Shown here: positions 1 through 7,112 of the stretch, one piece after another | Layout: the number at the start of each line of letters is the position of its first letter | How positions within the stretch are numbered: the stretch's first letter is position 1 | Source: NCEH01 sp002257205 | GTDB lineage: Bacteria; Pseudomonadota; Alphaproteobacteria; Rhizobiales; Xanthobacteraceae | Assembly (NCBI RefSeq): GCF_043195105.1 | Contig: NZ_JBAFWO010000008.1 | DNA length: 64,000 bases | Strand: one strand, 5' to 3' | Translations under genes and position numbers: made by a program | The notes under the pieces: generated by a model | The model's input: the letters and a program-made list of their open reading frames with translations, nothing else | What the model was told of the DNA's origin: nothing | Databases searched by the model: none

Positions 1-573
1 TCCGGCGATCTCGCCACCGCCGAGGGACCCGACGCCATCGCCGCGGAGCTGGTGCGGCGCGGCTGTGCGCCCGACATCTTGGTGAACGCCGCCGGCCTCA
101 ATCTGCGCCAGCCGTTCATGGACGTGACGCTGGACGCGTTCGACCTGCACATGGCGGTGCATGTGCGCGCGCCGTTCCGCCTGGTGCAACTGCTGGCGCC
201 GGAGATGGCGGCGCGCAGCTGGGGGCGGATCGTCAATATCGCCTCGCTGCAATCGTTTCGCGCCTTCCCCAATTCCGCCCCCTATGGCGCGGCGAAGGGG
301 GCCATCGCCCAATTAACCCGCGCCATGGCCGAGGAATGGTCGCCGAAGGGCATCACCTGCAACGCCATCGCGCCCGGCTTCTTCCCGACCCCGCTCACCC
401 AGGCGGTGTTCGACGACGATGTGCGCGCCGCCCGCAATGCGGCGCAGACCGCCATCGGCCGCAACGGCGCGCTGGAGGATCTCCACGGCGCCGTGGTTTT
501 TCTCGCCTCGGACGCCTCCGCTTACGTCACCGGGCAGGTGCTCGCGGTGGATGGCGGCTTCACCGCCAAATGA
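1..573 (+). CDS. SDR family NAD(P)-dependent oxidoreductase (5' end outside window)
   Basis: The frame is open from the first base, so the N-terminus with the dinucleotide-binding TGxxxGxG loop is missing and 190 codons are visible. The remainder is a classical short-chain dehydrogenase: NAAG at visible residues 29-32, catalytic Ser in NIAS (about 82), YGAAK with the catalytic Tyr and Lys (95 and 99), a PG motif after the active site, and the typical end VLAVDGGF. Members are cytosolic and interconvert alcohols and ketones. Only 10 bases separate its stop from the zinc alcohol dehydrogenase downstream, so the two probably form a small sugar or polyol catabolic operon that begins upstream of the window. 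The substrate cannot be told from sequence. Confidence 0.9.
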   Translation, partial: SGDLATAEGPDAIAAELVRRGCAPDILVNAAGLNLRQPFMDVTLDAFDLHMAVHVRAPFRLVQLLAPEMAARSWGRIVNIASLQSFRAFPNSAPYGAAKGAIAQLTRAMAEEWSPKGITCNAIAPGFFPTPLTQAVFDDDVRAARNAAQTAIGRNGALEDLHGAVVFLASDASAYVTGQVLAVDGGFTAK

Positions 574-583
574 GGGCTTTGCC

Positions 584-1579
584 ATGAAAGCGCTGGTCTA
601 TACCGGCCCCCATTCCCTGGAACTGGGCGAGGTTCCCGAGCCCGTGCCCGGCAATGACGAGGTTCTGGTGCGGGTTGAGGCGGTGGGCATCTGCGGGTCC
701 GACATGCACGCCTATCACGGGCACGACGCGCGCCGTCCCGCCCCTTTGGTGCTCGGCCACGAGGCGGCCGGGCGCATCGCCAGCGGGCCGCGCGCGGGGG
801 AGCGGGTCACCGTGAATCCGCTGGTCGTATGCGGCACCTGCCGCGCCTGCGAGGCGGGCAGGGCGCATCTGTGTCCCTCGCGGCAAATCCTCTCCATGCC
901 GCCGCGCCCCGGTGCCTTCGCCGAACTGGTGCGGGTGCCGGAGCGCAATCTGGTGGCGATCCCGGAGGATTTTCCCATTGCCAAGGCGGCTCTGGCCGAG
1001 CCCGTGGCGGTGTCCTATCACGCGGTGAACCAGGGCGCGCGGCTGCTGGACATGCCGCTCTCCGCAGCGCGCTGCCTGGTCATCGGCGGCGGGGCCATCG
1101 GCCTTGCGGCGGCGCTGGTTCTCGCCATGCAGGGGGCGGCGGAAATCTTCGTCGCCGAGCCCCATGCCGGGCGGCGGGCGACAGTCGCGCGGGCCGGGGA
1201 TTTTCGCTGTTACGCGCCCGGCGAGGCCGGTGCGCCGCAGGAGAGCAGCATCGACCTTGTCGTCGACGCGGTGGGCGCGGTCGCGACGCGGGCGAGCGCC
1301 AGCGCGCTGGTGCGGCCGGGCGGGGTGATCGTTCATGCCGGGCTTCTGCCGGGAATGGACGGGTTTGACGTGCGGCGCATCACCTTGCAGGAGATCATCG
1401 TCAGCGGCACCTATTGCTATACGCCCGCCGATTTCCGCGCGACCGTGAACGCCCTCGCCTCGGGCCGCCTCGGCGCGCTCGACTGGTTCGAGGAGCGCGA
1501 CCTTTCGCAGGGCATCACCGCCTTCCAGGATATCGACGCGGGCCGCGCCGCCGCGGCCAAGATCGTGCTGCGGGTCTAG
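584..1579 (+). CDS. Zinc-dependent alcohol dehydrogenase family protein
   Basis: A 331-residue medium-chain dehydrogenase. Catalytic zinc ligands are seen in GICGSD (Cys37) and GHE (His59, Glu60). The structural zinc site has four cysteines in CGTCRACEAGRAHLC (83, 86, 89, 97). A Rossmann motif GGGAIG follows near residue 165. This layout matches the sorbitol / L-idonate / threonine dehydrogenase branch, which oxidises secondary alcohols of sugars or polyols with NAD(P). The ATG at 584 was chosen because the family starts with MKALVY-like sequence; the open frame upstream is antisense-free noise overlapping the SDR gene. It lies 10 bases after the SDR stop, so co-transcription is likely. Exact substrate unknown. 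Confidence 0.88.
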   Translation: MKALVYTGPHSLELGEVPEPVPGNDEVLVRVEAVGICGSDMHAYHGHDARRPAPLVLGHEAAGRIASGPRAGERVTVNPLVVCGTCRACEAGRAHLCPSRQILSMPPRPGAFAELVRVPERNLVAIPEDFPIAKAALAEPVAVSYHAVNQGARLLDMPLSAARCLVIGGGAIGLAAALVLAMQGAAEIFVAEPHAGRRATVARAGDFRCYAPGEAGAPQESSIDLVVDAVGAVATRASASALVRPGGVIVHAGLLPGMDGFDVRRITLQEIIVSGTYCYTPADFRATVNALASGRLGALDWFEERDLSQGITAFQDIDAGRAAAAKIVLRV

Positions 1580-1624
1580 GCAAGCCGTGGCGCGGGCGGG
1601 CCTGTGCGCCGGCAGACCTGCGCC

Positions 1625-2488
1625 TCAGGAGGTCACGCGCACCTCCACCGACATGCCGAGGCAGTCGTCGCGCGCGCCCACATAGGTGCCGGAGACGGGG
1701 ACGGTCTGTTCGATGGTCCGCGCCACCGAGACCGGAACGAGGTTCGACGCTCCGACGCCGCCATTGGTCGGGTCAAAGGTGATCCACCCCGCGCCGGGCA
1801 CGTAGATTTCTGTCCAGGCGTGGGTGGTGCCGGCATCGCTATTGCCGACCAGCAGGGTGCCCGGCGTGTGCAGATAGCCCGAGACGATCCGCGCGCCGAA
1901 CCCGAGGCTGCGGGCCGCTTCCGCCAGCAGCACGGCGAAATCGCGGCACGAGCCCCATCCGCGATCCAGCGTGTGGAGCGGCGGTTGCGTGCCCTCCTCG
2001 TCGCGGCTCTGGTAGCGGATGCGCGCGGGAATGCCCGCGTTCATGTCCTTCAGCAAGGAGAGCGTGTCGGTGGGATTGGAGCGCACGAAGCTGCGGGCCC
2101 AGGCGTGGAGGCGCCCGGCGGGATCGGCATATTGCGGGATCGTCAGCGCGCCGAGGTCGGTCCATTCATCATTGGAATGGCGGAACGGATAATGCATCGC
2201 CGAGCCCGCGATCTCGAACACCGGCCATGCGGAGGCATAATGCTCAAGCTCGGCCGAGCTTTCCACCGTCAGGGTTTCCGAACTCTCGCGGAAGGAAGCG
2301 GTGGCGACCGCATTGCCGAACACGTCCTGAGTCCAGCTGAGCACGCTGGCGGGGAAGGTCGCGACCTTCATGGAAATGAGCCGCAGGTCCAGGCTCTCGC
2401 GCGGGCGCAGCATCAGGCGATGCGCGCCGAGGGCGACCCGGTGGCGATAGAAATAGGTGGTGCGATGATGAATGCGAAGCTGAACCAT
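1625..2488 (-). CDS. Transglutaminase-like family protein
   Basis: A 287-residue protein with an N-terminal bacterial transglutaminase-like beta domain (RIHHRTTYFYRHRV, then RPRESLDLR) followed by the papain-like core. The catalytic Cys is in GWGSCRDFAV (Cys181), the His in THAWTEIYVPG and the Asp in ITFDPTNG. Proteins of this build, often next to alpha-E or ATP-grasp genes, are thought to act as peptidases or amidases rather than cross-linkers. No signal peptide is visible, so it is probably cytosolic. It is convergent with the alcohol dehydrogenase (45-base gap) and has no obvious partner beside it. Confidence 0.85.
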   Translation of the reverse strand: MVQLRIHHRTTYFYRHRVALGAHRLMLRPRESLDLRLISMKVATFPASVLSWTQDVFGNAVATASFRESSETLTVESSAELEHYASAWPVFEIAGSAMHYPFRHSNDEWTDLGALTIPQYADPAGRLHAWARSFVRSNPTDTLSLLKDMNAGIPARIRYQSRDEEGTQPPLHTLDRGWGSCRDFAVLLAEAARSLGFGARIVSGYLHTPGTLLVGNSDAGTTHAWTEIYVPGAGWITFDPTNGGVGASNLVPVSVARTIEQTVPVSGTYVGARDDCLGMSVEVRVTS

Positions 2489-2577
2489 TCATCATTATCG
2501 TCGCGCTTCGCATGCGCAGCAATCTCCGAGCGGCCGCGCCGGGACGCGAGCCACAGCTTTGCGCGCGCCCTTCGCGG

Positions 2578-2994
2578 TCAGCCCCGGCTGCGGAAGGTGA
2601 TGAATTTATGCGCGGCGAAATTCACGAACACCGGCAGCATGATGGCGATGGCATGCGCGCCAGCCTGGGCCAGTGCGGCAGGAAGAAAGGGGGAGAACAG
2701 CCGGTCCAGCCCCACCGACGCGCCGAGCACCACCGGAAACGCCAGCGCGTTGAACAGGAAAAACCAGGACATTTCGGTGTGCAACGCCTTGCCAGAGGCG
2801 GGAAACACGAACAGGCGGTTCAGCGTGAAGGCGGTGAGGAAGCCGACCAGATAGGCGAGGCTGACCGAGACCCGATAATTGAAATACAGATCGAAGCCGA
2901 ACCGGCTGGCGAAATTCGTTACCGCCGCGAGCCCGCCCGCGAGCAGGAACTTGCCGAACTGGCCGTTCACGTAAAGGGCGATCAGGCGCTGCAT
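2578..2994 (-). CDS. GtrA family membrane protein
   Basis: 138 residues with four hydrophobic segments (about residues 15-35, 42-62, 77-100 and 108-130) and the conserved GtrA features: FLLAGGLAAVTNF at the start, a LTAFTLNRLFVF segment after the second helix, and NFAAHKFITFR at the end. GtrA-type proteins are inner-membrane proteins linked to transfer or flipping of polyprenyl-phosphate sugars for envelope polysaccharides. Its stop-side neighbours on the same strand, an FAD oxidoreductase and an epimerase, suggest a cell-envelope glycan or glycolipid operon read 5277 to 2578. Confidence 0.85.
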   Translation of the reverse strand: MQRLIALYVNGQFGKFLLAGGLAAVTNFASRFGFDLYFNYRVSVSLAYLVGFLTAFTLNRLFVFPASGKALHTEMSWFFLFNALAFPVVLGASVGLDRLFSPFLPAALAQAGAHAIAIMLPVFVNFAAHKFITFRSRG

Positions 2995-3022
2995 CTCGTC
3001 TCTTCAATCGCTGCGGCACGGC

Positions 3023-4339
3023 TCAGCCAAAGACCGGCGCGCGGCGGGGAACATGATCGGTGCCAATCGCCGCCGCCATTTCCCGGGCGAGCCGCGCGCC
3101 TTCGGAAACGCCGCGATCCTCGGGATAATAAAAGCAGGTGTCGGCGATCTGAAGGCCGGCGATCGGCGCGCGGATCGGCGGGATTTTCGCGGCGAATCCA
3201 GGCTCGCACAAGGGCTGCGCATAGCGCAGCCGCCCGACGCGCGAGCTGAGGCGGTCGCCCTCGGACAAGGCCGGATTGACGCGCCGCAGATAGCTGTAGC
3301 TTTCGGCGATCAGCTCCGCGTCGGACCATTGCCACTTCTTATGGTCGTGCGGCATGTAATAGGGCACATAGACCACCGTATCCGGCATGGCCCGCAGGTT
3401 TGAAAACTCGATGATGCCGGGAATTTCGATTTCGGGATCGACGATATTGACCCAGAAATGCGGCGTCACCGAGCGCTTCAGCTTATGCAGCACGCAGATC
3501 ACGCCGATATTGCGGATTGCATCATAGGCGTCCTTCGAGGCCTGCGGCAGGCTCGGGACCAATTGCGAGACGAACGGTGTCGGCACCGTGGAAATGACGG
3601 CCTCGGCGGGAAAGAATCGGCCGCCGGCGTGAACACCGGTGACCCTGCCGTCCAAGCTCTCCACCTGTTCGCAGGGTGTCGAGAGGTGCACTCGCCCGCC
3701 GCGGCCCTCGATGGAGCGCATCAGCGCATCCACCAGGGTCTGCGATCCGCCCTCGATATGGCCCAGTTCCTCCTGGAACAGGGATTTGCGCGAATTGCCG
3801 ATGCGCCGCACCCGGGTGGCGATCCAGGCGGCCGAGACGTCGTCGGCATATTGGTAGAATTTCAGCTCCATGAGGCGGCGCCAGAGCTTGTCATAGACGC
3901 TCGCGCCGGACCCCTTCTCGATCCAGTCACGGGCCGAGACCGTCTCCAGATCGTCGAAGGCGCGACGCTTGGAGGTCATGAACATCTGCAAGCCGTAGCG
4001 CAGCTTCTCCAGCGGATTCAGCAGGGATGTGGCCAGCAGGGAAATGGGATCGCCCCATTTGTGCAGGCCGCCATCCTTGAAATAGGCCATGGAGGTCGGC
4101 CGCCAGCGCATCTTGTCGGCGATGCCCAGCTCCGCCATCAAAGCGAAGGTGGGGGCGTCCGGCTTGCAGATGAAATGATAGAAGCGCTCGATGGACAGGC
4201 CGTCGAAATCGAAATGCGCCGCCATGCCGCCGGCGACCGTGTCGGCTTCCACCACATTCACCTCATGGCCGAGGTTGAGGGCGTAATGCGCCGCCGCCAG
4301 ACCCATGGCGCCCGCGCCGATGATGACGGTTTTCGTCAT
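3023..4339 (-). CDS. NAD(P)/FAD-dependent oxidoreductase (amine oxidase / PPOX fold)
   Basis: 438 residues beginning with a perfect FAD-binding dinucleotide fold: IIGAGAMG at residues 6-13 with the acidic residue of beta-2 in VVEAD and the motif GGMA after it. The rest resembles flavin amine oxidase / protoporphyrinogen-oxidase-like and UDP-galactopyranose-mutase-like proteins (ERFYHFICKPD, VISTVPTPFV). Such proteins in polysaccharide clusters oxidise or isomerise sugar or polyprenyl substrates. It is 11 bases downstream of the epimerase gene and 28 bases before the GtrA gene on the same strand, so an operon is likely. The precise substrate is not known. Confidence 0.8.
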   Translation of the reverse strand: MTKTVIIGAGAMGLAAAHYALNLGHEVNVVEADTVAGGMAAHFDFDGLSIERFYHFICKPDAPTFALMAELGIADKMRWRPTSMAYFKDGGLHKWGDPISLLATSLLNPLEKLRYGLQMFMTSKRRAFDDLETVSARDWIEKGSGASVYDKLWRRLMELKFYQYADDVSAAWIATRVRRIGNSRKSLFQEELGHIEGGSQTLVDALMRSIEGRGGRVHLSTPCEQVESLDGRVTGVHAGGRFFPAEAVISTVPTPFVSQLVPSLPQASKDAYDAIRNIGVICVLHKLKRSVTPHFWVNIVDPEIEIPGIIEFSNLRAMPDTVVYVPYYMPHDHKKWQWSDAELIAESYSYLRRVNPALSEGDRLSSRVGRLRYAQPLCEPGFAAKIPPIRAPIAGLQIADTCFYYPEDRGVSEGARLAREMAAAIGTDHVPRRAPVFG

Positions 4340-4350
4340 GCGGGCCGCTC

Positions 4351-5277
4351 CTAGAAGTCGAGGACGATGGAGCTATAGCGCGGATCGAGGAAGGTTTCCT
4401 CGAACGCCTGCTTCAGCGGCGTCTCGGGTACGTTGAAGATCTTCGGCCAGTCGATGACCGGAAACACTTCCGGGATCACCAGGGCCTGCAGCTGGTTGAC
4501 CGTGAACGGCGGGTTCGTGTTCACCAGCGCATAGGTCTTCAGCAGCACATAAAAGGCGGCATAGGGAATCCTGACGATCCGCGCCTTGGCGCCAGTGATG
4601 CTTTTGATGAGCCGGATGATGTCGATATAGTCGATTTCCGTGCGCCCCGAGATGTCGTGGGTGCCGGTGATGCGGCTCTCGATGGCCGAAGCGATGATCG
4701 CGGAGAAATCGCCCGCATAGAGCGGCTGGCGGCGGAATTTGCCGGAGCCGGGGATCGGGAACACCGGCACGCGATCCATGAAGCGACGCAGCCAGCCGAG
4801 ATGCTTGCGGTCGAACCAGCCGAACATCAGCGTCGGCCGCAGCACCACGTGGGGCGTTTCGACCGTATCGACGAAGCGCTCCTGCGCGGTCTTGGTCTCC
4901 ACATAGAAGTCCTTGGCCTGCGAATTCACCACGGACGAGGAGATGGCGACGAAATAGGGCACGCCGTGCCGGCGCACCGCATCGATGATGTGTTGCGTCG
5001 CCGTGACGTTGTTGGCGACGAATTCGGAATGGTCGAGCCCGCCGATCTGCGCCTGGTTGACCACCACCGCATCGGCCCCGGCGAAGGCGTCCATCCACGG
5101 GCCGGCGCGGCTGAGATCGGCCTCGATCACGTCGATGTCGGGGTGAAGCTGCCGCAGCCGGGCGGTGTTGGCCGGATGCTTGTCGATGCCGACCACCCGA
5201 TAGTCGCGCGCCTTCAGGCGCGGCACGAGATTTTGCCCGACAAGTCCTGCGGCTCCGGTGACGATAATGGTCTTCAT
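4351..5277 (-). CDS. NAD-dependent epimerase/dehydratase family protein
   Basis: 308 residues starting MKTIIVTGAAGLVGQ, the glycine-rich GxxGxxG loop at residues 8-14 that binds NAD(P). An extended-SDR core follows (DADLS-like IEADLSRAG, AISSSVVNS, then ETKTAQERF with YVETK giving the catalytic Tyr and Lys). Enzymes of this class act on nucleotide sugars or on sterol-like groups. The ATG at 5277 was chosen over an upstream start because it begins exactly at the Rossmann strand. It is first in the envelope operon 5277-2578 and divergent from the VanX-type dipeptidase gene; the roughly 230 bases between them must hold promoters for both. Confidence 0.85.
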   Translation of the reverse strand: MKTIIVTGAAGLVGQNLVPRLKARDYRVVGIDKHPANTARLRQLHPDIDVIEADLSRAGPWMDAFAGADAVVVNQAQIGGLDHSEFVANNVTATQHIIDAVRRHGVPYFVAISSSVVNSQAKDFYVETKTAQERFVDTVETPHVVLRPTLMFGWFDRKHLGWLRRFMDRVPVFPIPGSGKFRRQPLYAGDFSAIIASAIESRITGTHDISGRTEIDYIDIIRLIKSITGAKARIVRIPYAAFYVLLKTYALVNTNPPFTVNQLQALVIPEVFPVIDWPKIFNVPETPLKQAFEETFLDPRYSSIVLDF

Positions 5278-5506
5278 GGATGGCCGGCGCCGATCAGATG
5301 GGTGCGAAACTCGCCCATCACATGCCAGAGCCCTCCCGCCCTTGCAATGGCCGGCGGCCCGGGCCAATCGCGGGGCCGCCATGCCGGAACCGCGGCGCGC
5401 GATTCCGCCGAGGCGCCGGCGGGCTCTTTCAAGGCCGTTTGCGTTGCCCTTCCGCGCGCACGCGCGGTGGGTCTATCCTGCCGCCGATCGCCCTCCTGCT
5501 GTTCGG

Positions 5507-6199
5507 ATGTCCATGATCGACCGCATCGTCACGCCCGCCGCCCTCGCCATTGCCATGGGTCTTGCACCCGCCGCCGAAGCGCTGGAGGCTCCGCCGGCCG
5601 CGTTCGTCGATGTGGCGTCGCTCGTGCCCGGCGCGCGCTTCGACGTGCGCTATCACGGCAGCGAGAATTTCGTCGGGACGCGCGTGGAGGGCTATGAGGC
5701 GGCGCGCTGCTATCTCACTCGGCCCGCCGGCGAGGCCCTTGCCCGGGTGGAGGCGGACGTTCGCACGGCGGGCTTCGACCTGCTGATCTTCGATTGCTAC
5801 CGCCCGACCCGCGCGGTGGCGCATTTCGCGCGCTGGGCGGCGGACCTCGCGGACCAGCACACCAAGCCGCGCTATTATCCCGACGTGGACAAGAAGGATC
5901 TGTTCGCCGAAGGCTATATCGCCGCCCGGTCGGGCCATTCACGCGGCTCCACGCTCGACCTCACGCTGGTCGAGGCGGCGAGCGGGCAAGAGCTGGACAT
6001 GGGCACGCCGTTCGATCTCTTCAGCCCGCGCTCCTGGCCCGGAGACACCTCGGTGACGCCGCAGCAGCGGGCGAACCGGCGGCGGCTGGCGGACGCAATG
6101 GTGCGCCACGGCTTCGTGCCGTTTGAGAAGGAATGGTGGCACTTCACGCTTGCGAACGAGCCGTTTCCCGACACCTATTTCGATTTTCCCATTCGCTGA
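5507..6199 (+). CDS. D-alanyl-D-alanine dipeptidase (VanX/M15 family)
   Basis: 230 residues. A hydrophobic signal peptide (MIDRIVTPAALAIAMGLAPA, cleavage probable after AEA) sends it to the periplasm. The M15D zinc site is complete: SGHSRGSTLDLTL supplies ligands His and Asp, and EKEWWHF supplies the catalytic Glu and the third ligand His; the FDCYRPTRAV motif carries the conserved Arg. VanX-type enzymes cut D-Ala-D-Ala. In a Gram-negative without a vancomycin cluster this is most likely cell-wall peptide recycling or use of D-Ala-D-Ala as a nutrient. ATG 5507 (or 5513) is preferred because the signal peptide starts there; the frame is open further upstream without a believable start. Confidence 0.88.
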   Translation: MSMIDRIVTPAALAIAMGLAPAAEALEAPPAAFVDVASLVPGARFDVRYHGSENFVGTRVEGYEAARCYLTRPAGEALARVEADVRTAGFDLLIFDCYRPTRAVAHFARWAADLADQHTKPRYYPDVDKKDLFAEGYIAARSGHSRGSTLDLTLVEAASGQELDMGTPFDLFSPRSWPGDTSVTPQQRANRRRLADAMVRHGFVPFEKEWWHFTLANEPFPDTYFDFPIR

Positions 6200-6223
6200 A
6201 GGCGCGCCGCGCGGGCGCCGCGC

Positions 6224-6646
6224 TCAATGGGCAGTGGCTTCCTCGATCTTCAGCCGCCGGCCCCAGGCATCGAAGAAATGGCCCTCGTTGAGCACCAGCC
6301 GGTCGGCCTTCACGCGGGCTTCGAGGGCGCGCAGGCGGCTGCGGGCTTCTCCGTTCAATAGCGGCCCGCCGGAATCGAGCACCGGGAAGAAGGCCGCGCC
6401 GTCCCATTGCTTGCCCGAGCCGGCGAACAGCGCCACGATCTGCGGCCAGCGGATCTCGTCGCCGATGATGTTGAAGAAGGTGGAGGCGAGCGGCGCCACC
6501 TCCAGCCCGCCGATCTTCACCAGCACCACCAGCGCGGTGAAGGCGCCATGCGCGGCGAAGGACTCGCGCAGCCAGAGGTCGAATTCGGTCAGATCGTGCC
6601 GGCCGGCACCCTTCGTGCCCGCGCCCTTGCGGCTAGTAATCGACAC
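6224..6646 (-). CDS. Conserved hypothetical protein at the end of the selenium operon
   Basis: 140 residues from a GTG start at 6646, which overlaps the stop of the gene before it by 14 bases. The open frame extends further upstream, but that part is antisense-like and Arg/Pro rich. I do not recognise the family. The protein has a hydrophobic central stretch (GAFTALVVLVKIGGLEVAPL), a short mixed part with WPQIVALFAG, and a charged C-terminus (LRALEARVKADRLVLNEGHFFDAWG). It is the last gene of the run fdnG to 6224, so it may help formate dehydrogenase assembly or selenium handling, but only position supports that. Confidence 0.6.
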   Translation of the reverse strand: MSITSRKGAGTKGAGRHDLTEFDLWLRESFAAHGAFTALVVLVKIGGLEVAPLASTFFNIIGDEIRWPQIVALFAGSGKQWDGAAFFPVLDSGGPLLNGEARSRLRALEARVKADRLVLNEGHFFDAWGRRLKIEEATAH

Positions 6647-7112
6647 GGGGCGTCTCCGGTATGTAGTGCTCGAAGAGATACCAGAACGGGCTTTCGCGGG
6701 TCTCGGCGTACCAATCCTCGAACGCCGCCAAGGCGCCGGCGGGATCGGGAGCCGCGCCTTCCGGCGTCTTGGCCGGGTCCTCATCCGCGACGGGATGCGC
6801 GGCGGAAAACAGGGCGAGGGCCACCGGCGCGAATCTTGTGAGGACCGCGTCGCGGGCATCGCTCATATCGTCCCAGCCGAGCCGTGCGCGCAGATGCGCC
6901 TGCACCGCCGCCACCGCCAGTTCCGGCGTTTCCGCGCCTTCGGCTAGGGTGGCGAGGGTCGCCACCAGATTGCTGCGGCGATAGGCATGGGCGCGAGCAT
7001 AAGCGAGGGCGGCCGCGCGCGCCTCGGTTTCGCGCCGGAAATCGGCTTCGGCCTGTTCCGCCGCGGCCGCGGCCGTCTCTAGGCTCGCCAGATAAGCTGA
7101 AAGCGTGGTCAT
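6633..7112 (-). CDS. Conserved hypothetical protein translationally coupled to selB
   Basis: 159 residues, Ala- and Glu-rich and probably mostly helical at the N-terminus (LASLETAAAAAEQAEADFRR), with a conserved-looking end (FEDWYAETRESPFWYLFEHYI). No known domain is recognised. Its ATG overlaps the selB stop as ATGA (7109-7112), which argues that ribosomes really finish the long selB frame here. It is followed by another unknown gene with a 14-base overlap. Role unknown; the operon context (formate dehydrogenase-N plus Sec machinery) is the only clue. Confidence 0.65.
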   Translation of the reverse strand: MTTLSAYLASLETAAAAAEQAEADFRRETEARAAALAYARAHAYRRSNLVATLATLAEGAETPELAVAAVQAHLRARLGWDDMSDARDAVLTRFAPVALALFSAAHPVADEDPAKTPEGAAPDPAGALAAFEDWYAETRESPFWYLFEHYIPETPRVDY

